Assembly: GCA_910586855.1 (NCBI GenBank)
Contig: CAJUJH010000002.1
Location: 248,001-312,000, forward strand
Reading direction: 5' to 3'
From: Candidatus Gastranaerophilales bacterium
GTDB taxonomy: Bacteria; Cyanobacteriota; Vampirovibrionia; Gastranaerophilales; Gastranaerophilaceae
DNA length: 64,000 bases
Every line of letters begins with the position of its first letter. Position 1 is the stretch's first letter. The notes below the pieces were generated by a model. The model had not been told where the DNA came from. It saw only the letters and a list, made by a program, of their open reading frames with translations, and made no database searches. The translations under genes and the position numbers were made by a program. This document shows, in pieces, positions 27,082-38,426 of this stretch.

Positions 27082-30000
27082 CTACATTGAAGAATCAACC
27101 AATGTCATAAGCTCTTTTTCATTATTGACATCATCGCAATAGCTTATTATACCATCTTCTGCTATTTTATACGCTGTCATATCCTGAATTATTTTATTGA
27201 TATCGGAATCAGCTATGCCTGTTGCTGCAGAGGTATCTGTATTTTGCGGTGAGTAGCTTCCAAAACTTGTAATTTTTATTGCTTCATCATAACTTAGCAC
27301 TGTTCCATCGGCAAACTTGTAGTTTTCTATTCTGTAAGTAGGGTTTGAAAAACCGCCATTTATCATTATTGAACCATTATCATCTTTAAATTTAATAAGT
27401 AAATTGCCTTGTGAATATGTAAAAGATATATTATCTGTTGTAATTCCTTCACCAAATTGAATTGTGTCATTATCATTGGAACCTGCATCAGATATAGTAT
27501 CATTCCCATCACCAAGGTTGTAAATGTAAACATTGTTTCCGGAACTGCCAGACATATAGTCATTACCTCCTCCACCATTAACGGTATTATTGCCGTTTGC
27601 CTGTATAATATCATTACCATTTCCACCTATAATAGTATTGTTTCCATAGACTTGGATATTATCATCCCCATCTCCACCATCAAAATAGCTGTAATAAGCA
27701 CTACTGTTGTATGTATTTTTGATAGTATCTTTGCCGGCGCCCCCATATACTATATCATACCCCTTACCAGATTCTATATAATCGTTCCCATCTTCTCCGT
27801 AAATAGTATCATTGCCGTCGCTGCCAGAAATAGTATCATTTCCGGCACCGCCATAAATTATATCATTGCCAAAATCACCACATAGACTGTCATTTCCGCC
27901 GTGTCCATATATTGTATCGTTTGCAGAAGAGCCATATATGGTATCAGCGCTTTCCGTACCTTCTATTGGCGAAAAATGTTTGAGCATTTCATTGTGGTTT
28001 AATATTGTACCATCGGCAAATTTATAGCTATTGATTTTACCGTTACTGTTATTAAGTATTCCCTTAAGTAATATTGAACCTTCGTACTCTTTAAAAGTGA
28101 TGTTTACGTCAATATTAGAACCTACAAATTTGATATTTTCTAAAGTAATCCCATCGCCAAATTGGAGTGTATCATTGTTTGAGCTATTACCTTTTGGCAC
28201 AATAGTATCGTTTCCATCACCCAGATTGTATATATAGATATTGCTTCCGCCTTTATTGTATATATAATCATTACCCAGCCCGCCTATAACGGTATTATTT
28301 TTTCCGCCATTCATTTCAATGCGGTCATTTCCTTCACCAGCATCAACATAATTTGATGATGCAGGATTAGAATCATAGTAAAAGAAAGTGATAGTATCAT
28401 TTCCGGCACCACCGTATACTATGTCTGAACCTTTACTTGCATCAATATAATCATTTCCATCTCCGCCATAAATAGTGTCATTTCCATAGTCGCCCCTTAT
28501 TGAATCGTTTCCTGCACCGCCGTAAACAAGATTATTACCATTAAGAGCTTGTATTGTATCATCTCCTCCATATCCATATATTGTATCATTGTACGGGGAG
28601 CCCTTTATAGAGTCATTTCCTTCCGTTCCATATGTTACAAGCTTTTTTATGATATCATTGTGCGTCATTGTGGTGCCGTCATTAAAATTATAATCTGTAA
28701 ATTTATACGAAGTCCCGTCAGCTAAGTCATTTTTAATTCTTATTGAACCTTCATTATCTTTAAAGCTTATAATTAAATCATTCCCATCTGCACTGAATTG
28801 AATATTTTCTTTTGTAATTCCTTTGCCAAATCTTAAAATATTTCTTGAACTTATTGTGCTAATTGTATCATTTCCATCCCCTAAGCAATAGATTACCGTA
28901 GGCACGCCGCTTTCCCAGCTGGTTCTTTCAGTAAAAAGCTCAATGCGGTCATTTCCTTTGCCTCCAACCACTGTATCGCTTCCGTTATGAGTTTGTATCA
29001 AATCATCCCCATCACCGCCATTAAGATGGTTTGACCTAAGAGTACCTCTTATCGTATCATTCCCTGCACCGCCATATATTGCATCATAGCCTTCTCCGCC
29101 TTCAAGTACATCATCCCCATCACCGCCATAGATTGTATCATTATCATTTCCACCTTTTATTGTATCATTGCCAGCACCGCCATAAAGTGTATCTCTGCCA
29201 TTACCTCCAAGGATAGAATCATTCCCATCCCCTCCAAAGACTATATCATTCCCTTCACATACATCAATTACATCATTTCCACCTTCACCAAATACAACAT
29301 CATCCCCTTGTCTTGTATTTATCGTATCGTTGCCGTCATCTCCATATACGGCATCTGCTGCTGTTGTTCCTTCAATGGTATCAGCTTCGCTTGTGCCACT
29401 TATTATATTCTTGCCAACAGTATTTAATAGACCGCCATATTCTTCTTCTATTGAATTAAAATGTTCAATATACTTATCAAAATTACCCTGCTTATCATAT
29501 CCAAAAATTTTAATAATTTTGGTAACTTCTACAAGTTGATTTTTTCCCATTGTTTCATCTTTATTTAAAAGATTGTCAATATATTCCATAACTCCGTTAA
29601 AATTATAGCTTACAGTATCGGTTCCAATGCAATATCCAAGGTCAATTAAATTATACAAACTTTTTAAATGTTCATCCGTTTGAACCATTAATTTATAATA
29701 AACATATTCTGTTATCTGATTGTAGCAATCATCCAAAAATGGTGCAGCCCAAACAGTAGGGCGACCGTCATTATTTGCCCCGACAAATTCTTCACCCATA
29801 AATTTTTCTATAACATGCAGCTTTTGCCCATCATAATGGTATCCGCCGCTTGCAACCGTTACTTTATCAGCCCCTGTCCATTTATACAGAATTTCTTTTA
29901 TTTTATCTTTTTTAGCTGCCGCACTTTCTGTTGCAACAAAATCTTTAATCAATTCTTTTAATTCACCGCTCTCATCAAGCATCATTGATTGGCGAAGGCT

Positions 30001-32247
30001 GTGAACCGTACCAAATGAAGAAATATTAGGCAAAGCTTTGATTTCATCCGATACTTCGACAGTATTTATTTCTTTTGAATATGCTTTTTCAACAGCTAAA
30101 TTAAAATCTCCTAAATTCCCTGTTGTGCCATCTGCATATACAAATGTTCCTTGTGAAATTAAAGTATTCCCATTTTCATCAACTGTATTTTTAGCAGTTG
30201 AATTTAAATTAATTGAAATAATGCCAGCTTCTTCAAGCGTTAATAATGTTCCATCTCCTTTTAATATTTTAATATTATTAAATTCACTATCTTCTGCACT
30301 AATAATTCCATCATTATTTGAATCTAAATCACGAAGTGCATCAAACCCGGAACTCGCCTTCTTTCCATTGCTTTTAATGTAATTATCCCCAAATATCTCA
30401 TTTCCGTTATCAAGTTTTCCATTATTATTTTTATCAATGATTAAAATACCGTCATTTTTATCAACCCAAGCTGAATTTTCAGCAAAACCATCCCCCTCAT
30501 GGTCAAAGTATACACCATTTTCAACAGATGTTGTTCTAATGCCATCACCGTCTAAATCAAGGAGAATAGGGTCACCCGGAGTGGGGTTATCATAACCCGG
30601 ACCGCCAGAGCTGGGGTAGTCAGGTCTGTCGCCCGGCGCAACCGGCTGTGGGTTCATACTTTCATTGTCATCTTTATCTTTATCTTCGGTGTTGTCTCCA
30701 GTGCCATCTCCGCCTTCACCGCCTTCACCGCCACTACCACCGGCTCCGCCGCTTCCATCGCCACCGCTTCCATTACCTTCTGTGTCTTCCCAATTTCCGT
30801 CACCATCGTCGCCAACATCTCCGTCATTTGCATCATTAGAATCACTCAAGGTTATATCAAAATCACCATTTCTGAATTTTTCCACGATAATATAATCGCC
30901 ATTACCGTATGAAATTTTTAAATTTCTTCCGTCAATACCACTCCAAGTAAATTTTACACTTGGAACATTTGATGCATATTTCTTTGTTTCTGTATTGTAT
31001 TCTCCACCTGTTATAGTATCTCCGTTTATAATTATCAAACCATCTTTTGATTCAACAGTTCCACCATGGTTAGAAGAACGAGCATATTCTATTATTCTGT
31101 CATGCCCATCTCCTGTTTTGAATATATACTGGTCGTTTCCCGTACCACCCTTTAAAGTGTCGTTGCCAGTACCGCCTTCAAGAATATCATCTCCGGCACC
31201 ACCGTTAAGAACATCATTTCCACTGCCGCCATATAAAGTATCATTTCCACCATATGTCATTATATAATCATTTCCGCCATTACCATATATTCTATCATTT
31301 TGGTCTGTACACAATACTTTATTATTTTCTGAATCGCCGAGGTAATAATGAGTTGTTCTGTCGTTTTCATTCTTTACGGCAAAATTAAATGTGCGTGGCA
31401 GCATATCTTTTTCGCCGAAATGCTTTTGAATTATATCAATTGCTTGTTCCAAAGTTTCTTTGCTTGTGGGTATGCCATATATAGAATTTGTAAATCCTTC
31501 CTTATTGTGTATGTTTGTATCATATACCTGTAATGAAGCAGCGTGCTGAATAGTCCAATTTGAAATGGTCTTATATTTGCTAAAATCATTATTCAAAAAA
31601 TCAGAATGTGGCTTAAACTCATTTTCATAGTAGCCATCAGGCAGATAATACAATGTTGTACCGGAATGTGTTCCACTACAACCTATCGGATCATTCATAT
31701 TAACATAGTTTGTAATATGAGAATTATTACCAATAGGTATTTTTATGCCGGGTGCATTAAATGTTATTGCGTACGCACCTTTTGTTGTGGCAACATGTTG
31801 TGCTAAAGCCCCACCTAGGGAATGTCCTGTAAGAACTATCTTATAGCCTGCATATGCTTTTTCAACTTCATCATACAATTCAATGGCAGGTCTGGTTTGA
31901 CTGTTTGTAAAATTAAGGCCAATTTGGATATCAGGATATAATATATCTAGCGGTGAATCTGTTCCCCTATATGTAATAACAACTTCTTTGTTGCTATTGT
32001 CTACAAATACAGAAGCCTGAAATCCATTCCAAGAAGAAGATACACCATTTTTATCAATTCCGCAATCACTTTTAATTGCTTTCCAAGTTTGTGTATTTTC
32101 ATCTTGCCCAAGCCAAACATTAATTGCTTCTTGTGCATTATCGTAATGTTTTTTTTCATTTTCTTTCTTTTTTAAATAACATGCCTTTGCAAAAAATGCT
32201 AATTTGGCTGCATTATATATTTTAGGTGCCGCATAAGTTGTGGTCAT
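27082..32247 (-). CDS. RTX-repeat lipase, presumed type I secretion substrate
   Basis: The ATG at 32247 has AGGAGG 9 nt upstream, giving 1,721 residues. An N-terminal class 3 lipase domain carries the nucleophile elbow GHSLGG (141-146, S143) and [10 protein letters not shown] first block of calcium-binding RTX nonapeptides (GGxGNDxxx) lies at about 320-380. An acidic Gly/Asp/Glu linker follows (about 470-550), then an EF-hand/dockerin-like region ([35 protein letters not shown]) and a helical stretch. At least four more RTX blocks alternate with short beta domains that repeat NLGDGNDTI and KFADGT motifs. RTX proteins fold after export in calcium. The substrate and biological target are unknown. 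Confidence 0.93.
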   Translation of the reverse strand: MTTTYAAPKIYNAAKLAFFAKACYLKKKENEKKHYDNAQEAINVWLGQDENTQTWKAIKSDCGIDKNGVSSSWNGFQASVFVDNSNKEVVITYRGTDSPLDILYPDIQIGLNFTNSQTRPAIELYDEVEKAYAGYKIVLTGHSLGGALAQHVATTKGAYAITFNAPGIKIPIGNNSHITNYVNMNDPIGCSGTHSGTTLYYLPDGYYENEFKPHSDFLNNDFSKYKTISNWTIQHAASLQVYDTNIHNKEGFTNSIYGIPTSKETLEQAIDIIQKHFGEKDMLPRTFNFAVKNENDRTTHYYLGDSENNKVLCTDQNDRIYGNGGNDYIMTYGGNDTLYGGSGNDVLNGGAGDDILEGGTGNDTLKGGTGNDQYIFKTGDGHDRIIEYARSSNHGGTVESKDGLIIINGDTITGGEYNTETKKYASNVPSVKFTWSGIDGRNLKISYGNGDYIIVEKFRNGDFDITLSDSNDANDGDVGDDGDGNWEDTEGNGSGGDGSGGAGGSGGEGGEGGDGTGDNTEDKDKDDNESMNPQPVAPGDRPDYPSSGGPGYDNPTPGDPILLDLDGDGIRTTSVENGVYFDHEGDGFAENSAWVDKNDGILIIDKNNNGKLDNGNEIFGDNYIKSNGKKASSGFDALRDLDSNNDGIISAEDSEFNNIKILKGDGTLLTLEEAGIISINLNSTAKNTVDENGNTLISQGTFVYADGTTGNLGDFNLAVEKAYSKEINTVEVSDEIKALPNISSFGTVHSLRQSMMLDESGELKELIKDFVATESAAAKKDKIKEILYKWTGADKVTVASGGYHYDGQKLHVIEKFMGEEFVGANNDGRPTVWAAPFLDDCYNQITEYVYYKLMVQTDEHLKSLYNLIDLGYCIGTDTVSYNFNGVMEYIDNLLNKDETMGKNQLVEVTKIIKIFGYDKQGNFDKYIEHFNSIEEEYGGLLNTVGKNIISGTSEADTIEGTTAADAVYGDDGNDTINTRQGDDVVFGEGGNDVIDVCEGNDIVFGGDGNDSILGGNGRDTLYGGAGNDTIKGGNDNDTIYGGDGDDVLEGGEGYDAIYGGAGNDTIRGTLRSNHLNGGDGDDLIQTHNGSDTVVGGKGNDRIELFTERTSWESGVPTVIYCLGDGNDTISTISSRNILRFGKGITKENIQFSADGNDLIISFKDNEGSIRIKNDLADGTSYKFTDYNFNDGTTMTHNDIIKKLVTYGTEGNDSIKGSPYNDTIYGYGGDDTIQALNGNNLVYGGAGNDSIRGDYGNDTIYGGDGNDYIDASKGSDIVYGGAGNDTITFFYYDSNPASSNYVDAGEGNDRIEMNGGKNNTVIGGLGNDYIYNKGGSNIYIYNLGDGNDTIVPKGNSSNNDTLQFGDGITLENIKFVGSNIDVNITFKEYEGSILLKGILNNSNGKINSYKFADGTILNHNEMLKHFSPIEGTESADTIYGSSANDTIYGHGGNDSLCGDFGNDIIYGGAGNDTISGSDGNDTIYGEDGNDYIESGKGYDIVYGGAGKDTIKNTYNSSAYYSYFDGGDGDDNIQVYGNNTIIGGNGNDIIQANGNNTVNGGGGNDYMSGSSGNNVYIYNLGDGNDTISDAGSNDNDTIQFGEGITTDNISFTYSQGNLLIKFKDDNGSIMINGGFSNPTYRIENYKFADGTVLSYDEAIKITSFGSYSPQNTDTSAATGIADSDINKIIQDMTAYKIAEDGIISYCDDVNNEKELMTLVDSSM

Positions 32248-32269
32248 AGGTATATCCTCCTCATATTTT

Positions 32270-33451
32270 TTAATATTCATAAACTTTTATTTTTTGCTTA
32301 TTTTCAAAAAGAAATAGCTGATTATTCTTGATTTTTATTGGATATATAGTGTACCAGTCTGTGTCCCCTGTTATTATTTTGACTTTTGTCAGCTTTTTAT
32401 TTGTTACATCGTATATTGCACTTTCTAAACCTTTATCAAAACGTGAAAACACATCATCAATGTAAACCTCTCCTTCCAGCAATATTATTTTATTATCATT
32501 AAGTGTAATTGCATCAGCACCATTTAGCGGGAAATTCCACTTGTCATATTTTTGAAATTTATTTGTTGTTGGGTCAAATTCAATAACATTAGCACCCACT
32601 TCACCCTCAGAGCCGATAAATAATACTTTTCCGTTATCTAATTTAACATGTGTTATATACAATCTAATTCCCTTTGGCAAAGGTATTTTTTCAAATGTTC
32701 TTGTTTTTGGATTATATAATTCAACAGCATCTCTTGTTATTTCTTTATCATTAAGATAATCTTCAATTTCATAAATAAATACTCTTCCGTCATCTAAAAG
32801 AAAATATATGGGGCTTTTATGATATATTGCAGAGTTAAAATCTTTATCTGTAACTGAAGTTTCACGTTCTTCTTTTGTTGCTCTTTTAGAAAATCTTTTT
32901 CCTATTGTTTCATCAAATGTTTTTGTTTTAACATTAAAAATTCTAAAATAGCTGCCTGTATCATCCCTATGAAATGTGAATATTTCATCTTTATTTAATA
33001 AAATGCTTCTTTTGGGTATAAACGTATTTTGTATTAGTGTAAATCTATTGGTTTTCCTGTTATAGATTTCTATACTTGTTCTTGTTTTGTTAAGTTTTTT
33101 GAAATCATTTGTATTAGCTTCTCCAACTGATATTAAAACATTATTTTCATCAAGTTTTAAAGCATGATAAGATCTTCTCGGTATAGTCATATTTGTATTC
33201 AAATCAACAAATTTTTCTTCATCAACTTTTAGTATTCTTGCTCCTGTATCCCAACTGCCCGGGAAGAATATTTCATTATCATTTAATTTAACAGGCATAG
33301 TACCATCGCAAGTTGGTAAGTGTTTAAGGGCTCTAAACGAACCTTTTGCATAACTTTCCTGATTTAGAAAGAAACAACAAAACAATAATGATACAAAGAC
33401 TATGGATATAATCTTATTTCTATTCATAAATCTACAATTCCATATTTTCAT
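32270..33451 (-). CDS. Exported kelch/propeller-like protein in the secretion operon
   Basis: A 393-residue protein with a signal peptide ([22 protein letters not shown]). The mature part has about six repeats of the type [40 protein letters not shown] and [18 protein letters not shown], the strand pattern of kelch-like beta-propellers. The ATG at 33451 (AGGGG 6 nt upstream) overlaps the TolC-like gene by 20 bp; an internal ATG at 33427 is possible. The stop overlaps the beginning of the longer RTX frame. Such a gene inside a TolC-RTX-HlyB-HlyD operon is unusual. It may bind the lipase, be a periplasmic chaperone or be a surface protein. Confidence 0.75.
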   Translation of the reverse strand: MKIWNCRFMNRNKIISIVFVSLLFCCFFLNQESYAKGSFRALKHLPTCDGTMPVKLNDNEIFFPGSWDTGARILKVDEEKFVDLNTNMTIPRRSYHALKLDENNVLISVGEANTNDFKKLNKTRTSIEIYNRKTNRFTLIQNTFIPKRSILLNKDEIFTFHRDDTGSYFRIFNVKTKTFDETIGKRFSKRATKEERETSVTDKDFNSAIYHKSPIYFLLDDGRVFIYEIEDYLNDKEITRDAVELYNPKTRTFEKIPLPKGIRLYITHVKLDNGKVLFIGSEGEVGANVIEFDPTTNKFQKYDKWNFPLNGADAITLNDNKIILLEGEVYIDDVFSRFDKGLESAIYDVTNKKLTKVKIITGDTDWYTIYPIKIKNNQLFLFENKQKIKVYEY

Positions 33452-34784
33452 TCAATACCCCTAACTTATACCCTGCTACATAATTTCTGATTCTTGTTTC
33501 TTCAAGTTTTTGCTTTTTATCAAGCAATTCAAGCTTTTTTTTAACACACTCGGCCTTTGCTATTATACCGTTTGTGTTCAACCTTTCAAGGTTTTCAAGG
33601 TTTTTATTTACTAAACTCAACGTCCTTTTATTATTCTCATTTTGAATTAGAGAATTTTCCGCATCCAACCTTATCTGTTCATATTTTTTCTTTAATTCAG
33701 CAAGCTCCATTTCCTTTTGAACTTTTAATTTTTCTACTTCTATTCTTCTTTTTTGAACCGTATTAACGTTTTTTAACCCATCAAACATAGTAAAAGAGGT
33801 TGAAATTCTAAAAGACAAACTCCTCTGTTCAAAATCAGAAAAACTGTCAAAATATTTGTTACTGTCAGACCCATACCAGTTATACCTTGTATCAAAAGAA
33901 ATTTTTGGAAAATTAGCTCTTTTTTGAATTTCATATTCCTTTTGTTTCTTTAATATCTCTAAATCATAGGTTTTAGCCTCAAAAGAATTTTCAATATCAA
34001 AACCTGCACTACTACTTGCAGCCGTTTTTTCAATAGAAAGTTTTTTAACTTCACTCACAGGTAAAATCTCGGGCGTGCTTTTGCCATCTTCCAACCCTTC
34101 CTCAAAATCTGCTATTTCAACATCATCCACCCCATAACTTTTATTTGTATAATATGAAAATTCCGTTAATCTTTTTGATAAATTATTTTCTAATTCTCTA
34201 ATATCTGATTTTGTTTCAGAGATATCTATTTCGGAATTTGTGACTTCAATTTCTGATAATTCTCCTGCACCTCTTAGCCTTGAATTTATTGTAAAAAGCT
34301 CATTTTGTAAACTTAAAATCTCTCTTTTTATTCCCAAAGCTTTGTATAACGCTAGAGTTTCGCCGTATAAATCAACAACATCAAGTTTTAAATCCCTTGT
34401 ATCTTTTAGCAAAAGCGCTTCTTTTTGTTTATCATCAGCTTTTGCAATCTGAAGGTTTCTTTTTCTTATACCAAAATCAAAGATATTGTAATTTAATCCT
34501 ACTGCTGCAACATCCTGGTAATAATCTCTGTTTAATAATATTTCATTCCCGACAGCTGTTATTTGTCTTGTCCCGTCAGATAAATCGTTATATCTTTCTG
34601 TTGTTGCATAGCCTGATAAAGTTGGGAAATATCCTGCACGAGCTTCTTTAATCCCATATTCCGTACTTTGTTTTTCAATTTTAGAGGTCTTCAATTTATA
34701 TGAATTTTGAAGGGCGGTTTCTAAGAAGAAATCAAAAGTTAAAGTTTCAGCGGCAGAGGGGAGAATAGTTAACCCGCAAATCAT
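33432..34784 (-). CDS. TolC-like outer-membrane efflux/secretion protein
   Basis: A 450-residue protein of the OEP family with two alpha-helical repeats (about 15-200 and 250-440) and beta-strand segments such as YFPTLSGYATTERYN and SFDTRYNWYGSDSN. It forms the outer-membrane channel for the RTX exporter encoded downstream. The ATG at 34784 leaves only part of a signal peptide. The frame is open further upstream and a full signal (KFKRRIVKHISAAMICGLTI) appears there, but the only start-like codon after a good ribosome-binding site (AAAGG, 34848-34844) is ACG at 34835. The true start is therefore uncertain. Confidence 0.9.
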   Translation of the reverse strand: MICGLTILPSAAETLTFDFFLETALQNSYKLKTSKIEKQSTEYGIKEARAGYFPTLSGYATTERYNDLSDGTRQITAVGNEILLNRDYYQDVAAVGLNYNIFDFGIRKRNLQIAKADDKQKEALLLKDTRDLKLDVVDLYGETLALYKALGIKREILSLQNELFTINSRLRGAGELSEIEVTNSEIDISETKSDIRELENNLSKRLTEFSYYTNKSYGVDDVEIADFEEGLEDGKSTPEILPVSEVKKLSIEKTAASSSAGFDIENSFEAKTYDLEILKKQKEYEIQKRANFPKISFDTRYNWYGSDSNKYFDSFSDFEQRSLSFRISTSFTMFDGLKNVNTVQKRRIEVEKLKVQKEMELAELKKKYEQIRLDAENSLIQNENNKRTLSLVNKNLENLERLNTNGIIAKAECVKKKLELLDKKQKLEETRIRNYVAGYKLGVLNENMEL

Positions 34785-34887
34785 TGCTGCGGATATATGT
34801 TTTACTATTCTTCTTTTAAATTTAACTTTAGACGTTTTACTTGCCTTTATTAATCTGTATTTTCTTAATTCAAATATTTATTATCTT

Positions 34888-36171
34888 TTAATTATGTATT
34901 TTAATTACTTTACCATAAGCAGTATTATTTGTATCATCTTCTTCTTTTGCATAGCTTTTAATTAGTTCTATTTGTTTTGGTAAAAGCTTTTTTAAATCAT
35001 AGTTATCAACAATTGTCTTTCTTGCATTCATTCTTATCTTTTGATTTTTATCATTGTGAATGCTATTATTGATAACTTTAGATTCCAAGATCTCATCAAT
35101 TGTTTTTACAAATTCTTCAATATCATAGAAATTAACGAGATATCCATTTTTCTTGTCCTTAATCACTTCTTCCACAGGCTGTGTTTTAGACCCTACAATT
35201 AAACACCCTGTCGCCATAGCTTCTAACATTGACCACGATAAAACAAAAGGATAAGTTAAATAGCAATGAACAGATGAAATTTGAAGAAGTTTTCTGTATT
35301 CTTTATACGGCAATCCTCCCGTAAAGTGTAATCTTGATAAATCAAGATTTAAATTTTTCAGCATCAATTCTTTAAATGTTGTATTTCTTAATTTTGGCCC
35401 ATAGCAAACCCTGTCTTCTCCTGCTATTACAATGTGAAGATTTTTTCTTTTTTGAAGCAATTTTTCAACTATTTCCATAAACTGCGGAAAGCCTCTGTAT
35501 GGTTCCATTCCACGTGTTGCATAAGTTAAAACTTCATCCTTGCAAGAAAGAACAACGTTGCTGTCAGGAATTTTAAATTCAGCGTCCGGGTTTGGAATAA
35601 AGTAATCTGTATCAATCCCATCGTGAATTACATTTATTTTACTTTGTAATTCCTTTGGGAATTGGCTTTTTTGCCATTTAGTTGGACATATTCCTAAATC
35701 ACAAGAAATTAAATCCTGTAAAAATTGTGAATTATTACACCTTGTTAAGGCCTTTCTGTCATAATCAGGCATTATTCTATCAAAACCGATATCGGCACCA
35801 GATGAGTTGTAATACCATTCACAATAATTTATCAAAGGAACATCCGGAAAAACATCTTTAAAAAACATTGAATTTCCCCATCCGTGTGCATAAATTACAT
35901 CCGGGGCGAACCCTGAATTTTTAAGTGCAATAGCAGCTTCTGCCGCTCCTTGCCCATGGATAATAGATTCCTCATATTGTTTCAAGTACCTGTGGGCATT
36001 TTGCGGCACTTTTCTTTTTAATTTGTATAAAACTTTCTTAACACCTTTAATTTCAATTGGGGTTTGGGTATTGCACAAAAATACAATTTCGTTTTTGGGG
36101 TCTTTTCCTAATTCTGTAATCATATGTCTAAACTGAGCCGGAAAATTCCTGTGCGAAAACAAAAACCTCAA
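34888..36171 (-). CDS. GT4-family glycosyltransferase
   Basis: The 427-residue GT-B protein has the N-terminal acceptor domain start MRFLFSHRNFPAQFRHM, a C-terminal donor domain with YATRGMEPYRGFPQFMEIVE and the Ex7E-type nucleotide-sugar site YPFVLSWSMLEAMATGCLIV. It lies 103 bp upstream of the TolC-like gene on the same strand. Related glycosyltransferases are found beside type I secretion genes in other bacteria, so it may glycosylate the exported protein or envelope glycan; this is inference. Sugar specificity cannot be read. Confidence 0.88.
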   Translation of the reverse strand: MRFLFSHRNFPAQFRHMITELGKDPKNEIVFLCNTQTPIEIKGVKKVLYKLKRKVPQNAHRYLKQYEESIIHGQGAAEAAIALKNSGFAPDVIYAHGWGNSMFFKDVFPDVPLINYCEWYYNSSGADIGFDRIMPDYDRKALTRCNNSQFLQDLISCDLGICPTKWQKSQFPKELQSKINVIHDGIDTDYFIPNPDAEFKIPDSNVVLSCKDEVLTYATRGMEPYRGFPQFMEIVEKLLQKRKNLHIVIAGEDRVCYGPKLRNTTFKELMLKNLNLDLSRLHFTGGLPYKEYRKLLQISSVHCYLTYPFVLSWSMLEAMATGCLIVGSKTQPVEEVIKDKKNGYLVNFYDIEEFVKTIDEILESKVINNSIHNDKNQKIRMNARKTIVDNYDLKKLLPKQIELIKSYAKEEDDTNNTAYGKVIKIHN

Positions 36172-36242
36172 AATTATTTCTCCCCATTAGTTATCTATAT
36201 CATATTGCAAAATTATTCACTTTTGAATATTAAAAATTTGCT

Positions 36243-37244
36243 TTAAAACGCAATTTTTCTCCCTTTTTTCTTGTTTTTAATCTCATCTGTCAAGATTGAC
36301 GGGATATAGAAACTAAATATATTTTTGCCGTTGATATGTTTTGGTGTATTATTTGTAGAATTTTCAATCAGATGTTTAGTATCATCAATCAGGCTTTCTG
36401 CTTTTATAGCTCCACAATGTGCTTCGATAATTTTTCTTGATAAATAAAGTCCAAGACCTACGCTTGCTTTCTTGTATTTTGAAGCGAAGCTTGAATATTT
36501 CTTAAATAATTGCTTTATAATTTCATTTTCAATATACTCGCCGGAATTTTCCACATAAAATCTGAAATAGCCTCTGTCATTTACGGCGTTAATTTTAACA
36601 ATGCTATTTTTGTGAGCATAATTTATAGCATTTGCAAGCAAGTTCATTATCACTCTTTTGATGTGAATTTTATCTGCACAAATATTGCAGCCATCAGGTG
36701 TTTCAGTAAATACATTAATTTCAATTCCCTTTTGTACGGCAAGACTCTTTGTTTCTTCAATACATTCATTTATGAGAGCTATTGCATCAAAAACTTCGTA
36801 ATTTAAAGTCGCAGTTCCGCTTTTAAATTTATAAGTCGCAAGTATTGTAAAAATCATTTCTTTCATATATTTGCAAGAATTTAAAGTAGCACGGACTATA
36901 TTCTTTTGTTCTGTATTAAGTGCGCCAAAACTTTCACTCAAAAGCATTTGTAAACTTGTGATTTGAGAAAGTGCCTGAGTTTTCAAATCATGACTTAATG
37001 TCGCAACAAAGTTTTCTTTTTGTTCCGATAATTTATTGAAGTCTGCTGCATCAAAAACATTTTCAAGAGTTATACAATTTATAATTCTTGGTATTAAAAG
37101 ATACAAAATAAAGGCAGCAAAAATAATTGTAACCCGCCATTTATCTGATAATTCCGCATAAGGGTTAAAGCATAAGAACAGTAGACATAGACAGAAAATA
37201 ATATCCCTTATTGTTACGTATATTATTTTTTTAATTATTTCCAT
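36243..37244 (-). CDS. Orphan sensor histidine kinase, partly degenerate
   Basis: A 333-residue protein with two transmembrane helices (about 10-27 and 36-57), a short linker, the phospho-acceptor H85 in ATLSHDLKTQ and an ATPase domain with N box NLLANAINYA and G2 box SVGLGLYLSRKI. Position +5 after the His is Gln where HDLKTP is usual, and the G1 region reads VENSGEYI without the usual DxGxG. It may be slow, a phosphatase or regulated by partners. No response regulator is adjacent. Confidence 0.85.
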   Translation of the reverse strand: MEIIKKIIYVTIRDIIFCLCLLFLCFNPYAELSDKWRVTIIFAAFILYLLIPRIINCITLENVFDAADFNKLSEQKENFVATLSHDLKTQALSQITSLQMLLSESFGALNTEQKNIVRATLNSCKYMKEMIFTILATYKFKSGTATLNYEVFDAIALINECIEETKSLAVQKGIEINVFTETPDGCNICADKIHIKRVIMNLLANAINYAHKNSIVKINAVNDRGYFRFYVENSGEYIENEIIKQLFKKYSSFASKYKKASVGLGLYLSRKIIEAHCGAIKAESLIDDTKHLIENSTNNTPKHINGKNIFSFYIPSILTDEIKNKKKGRKIAF

Positions 37245-37348
37245 ATTTATTATTTAAATATAAATTATAATTATTTTTATATTGTAAAATAGTGTTGATA
37301 AAAAACAATCAATTATATTCATGAAATATTGATATTTTTAGCAGTTTT

Positions 37349-38239
37349 TTAAAGAAGTTTTTCTTGCAATTTTTCTAAAAATATTTTAGCTGCAGGCGAA
37401 AATATTTGATATTTTTTCCATACAATGTCAAGGCTTGATTCCAGTTTTGGACTTAGCGGTCTGAAGCATAATTCGCTATCTTTTGATGTATTTACGAGTT
37501 TATCAAGCGTTATTGCATAACCAACTCCTTTTTTGACCATAACTGCAGCATTATAAACAAGGTTGAATGTTGCAACGGTATTTAAATTTTTAAATTCACC
37601 TTGAAACCATTCTATAAATTCATTTTTAGAAGATGTTTTTCTTATTGCCTGTCTTGAATTTAAAAGCGGCAAATTTCTCAAATCCTCAAGTTTTACATAT
37701 TTCTTTTTAGCCAGCGGACTGTCTTTTCTCATAATGACACCCCAAATATCTTTTTCAGGTAAAGCCAAATGTTCATATTTTGATAAATCAACAGGCTGAA
37801 TTAAAATTCCAAAATCCAATAAGCCCTTATCTAATTTTTCAGTTACATCTTCTGCATTTCCTGATTGAATATGAAATTTAATATTAGGATAATCTGTTTG
37901 AATTTCTTTAATAATTTCAGCTATATACTTCATAGAATCAGTTTCGCCGCCGCCAATATAGATATCTCCTGATACAGTATCATTTATTGATTTAAACTCA
38001 GCCTCCGTTTTTTCAACCATATCAACAATTTCTTGTGCGCGTTTTCTTAAAATCATCCCTTCGGGTGTTAAAGTTATATTGTGCTTACCTCTTATAAAAA
38101 GTTTTTGTTTTAGCTCTTTTTCAAGGTCCTGCAGTTGTCTTGTTAAAGTAGGCTGTGTTAAATGCAGGGAGTTTGCAGCTCCTGTAATTGAGCCTTCTCT
38201 TGCTGTTGCTAAAAAGTATTTTAGTACCCTTATTTCCAT
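37349..38239 (-). CDS. LysR-family transcriptional regulator
   Basis: The ATG at 38239 (MEIRVLKYFL) fits the family start better than the upstream TTG at 38275 and gives 296 residues. The N-terminal winged helix-turn-helix is typical: GSITGAANSLHLTQPTLTRQ and LEKELKQKLFIRGKH. A periplasmic-binding-like effector domain follows (about 90-296). The gene is divergent from an alpha/beta hydrolase gene, the usual LysR arrangement, so that gene and the second hydrolase downstream are its probable targets. A 15-bp palindrome lies in the shared intergenic region. Confidence 0.92.
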   Translation of the reverse strand: MEIRVLKYFLATAREGSITGAANSLHLTQPTLTRQLQDLEKELKQKLFIRGKHNITLTPEGMILRKRAQEIVDMVEKTEAEFKSINDTVSGDIYIGGGETDSMKYIAEIIKEIQTDYPNIKFHIQSGNAEDVTEKLDKGLLDFGILIQPVDLSKYEHLALPEKDIWGVIMRKDSPLAKKKYVKLEDLRNLPLLNSRQAIRKTSSKNEFIEWFQGEFKNLNTVATFNLVYNAAVMVKKGVGYAITLDKLVNTSKDSELCFRPLSPKLESSLDIVWKKYQIFSPAAKIFLEKLQEKLL

Positions 38240-38264
38240 ATTTTTATAATATGGGTTTCTTATT

Positions 38265-38279
38265 ATGCTTGTCAAGCAT
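38265..38279. promoter_or_regulatory. 15-bp palindrome, candidate LysR operator
   Basis: ATGCTTG-T-CAAGCAT is a perfect dyad 26 bp before the lysR-type start codon and 148 bp before the preferred start of the divergent hydrolase. LysR proteins bind such interrupted dyads and often repress their own gene. Confidence 0.5.
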
Positions 38280-38426
38280 TTTTAAATATGTAATATGAGT
38301 ATTTGCTATTTTAAAAAATTCGTAAATAATGGATATATGGATAAATTGATGAAAACGATATTAAACAAATTGAAACACTGGATAGAGGCAAAACGTTGTT
38401 TGGGTGGTATTAAAAGAAAGGAAATT

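Noticed and set aside
27457-31267. Many plus-strand frames opposite the RTX gene
   Set aside because: They mirror the repetitive RTX coding sequence; they lack ribosome-binding sites and recognisable domains.
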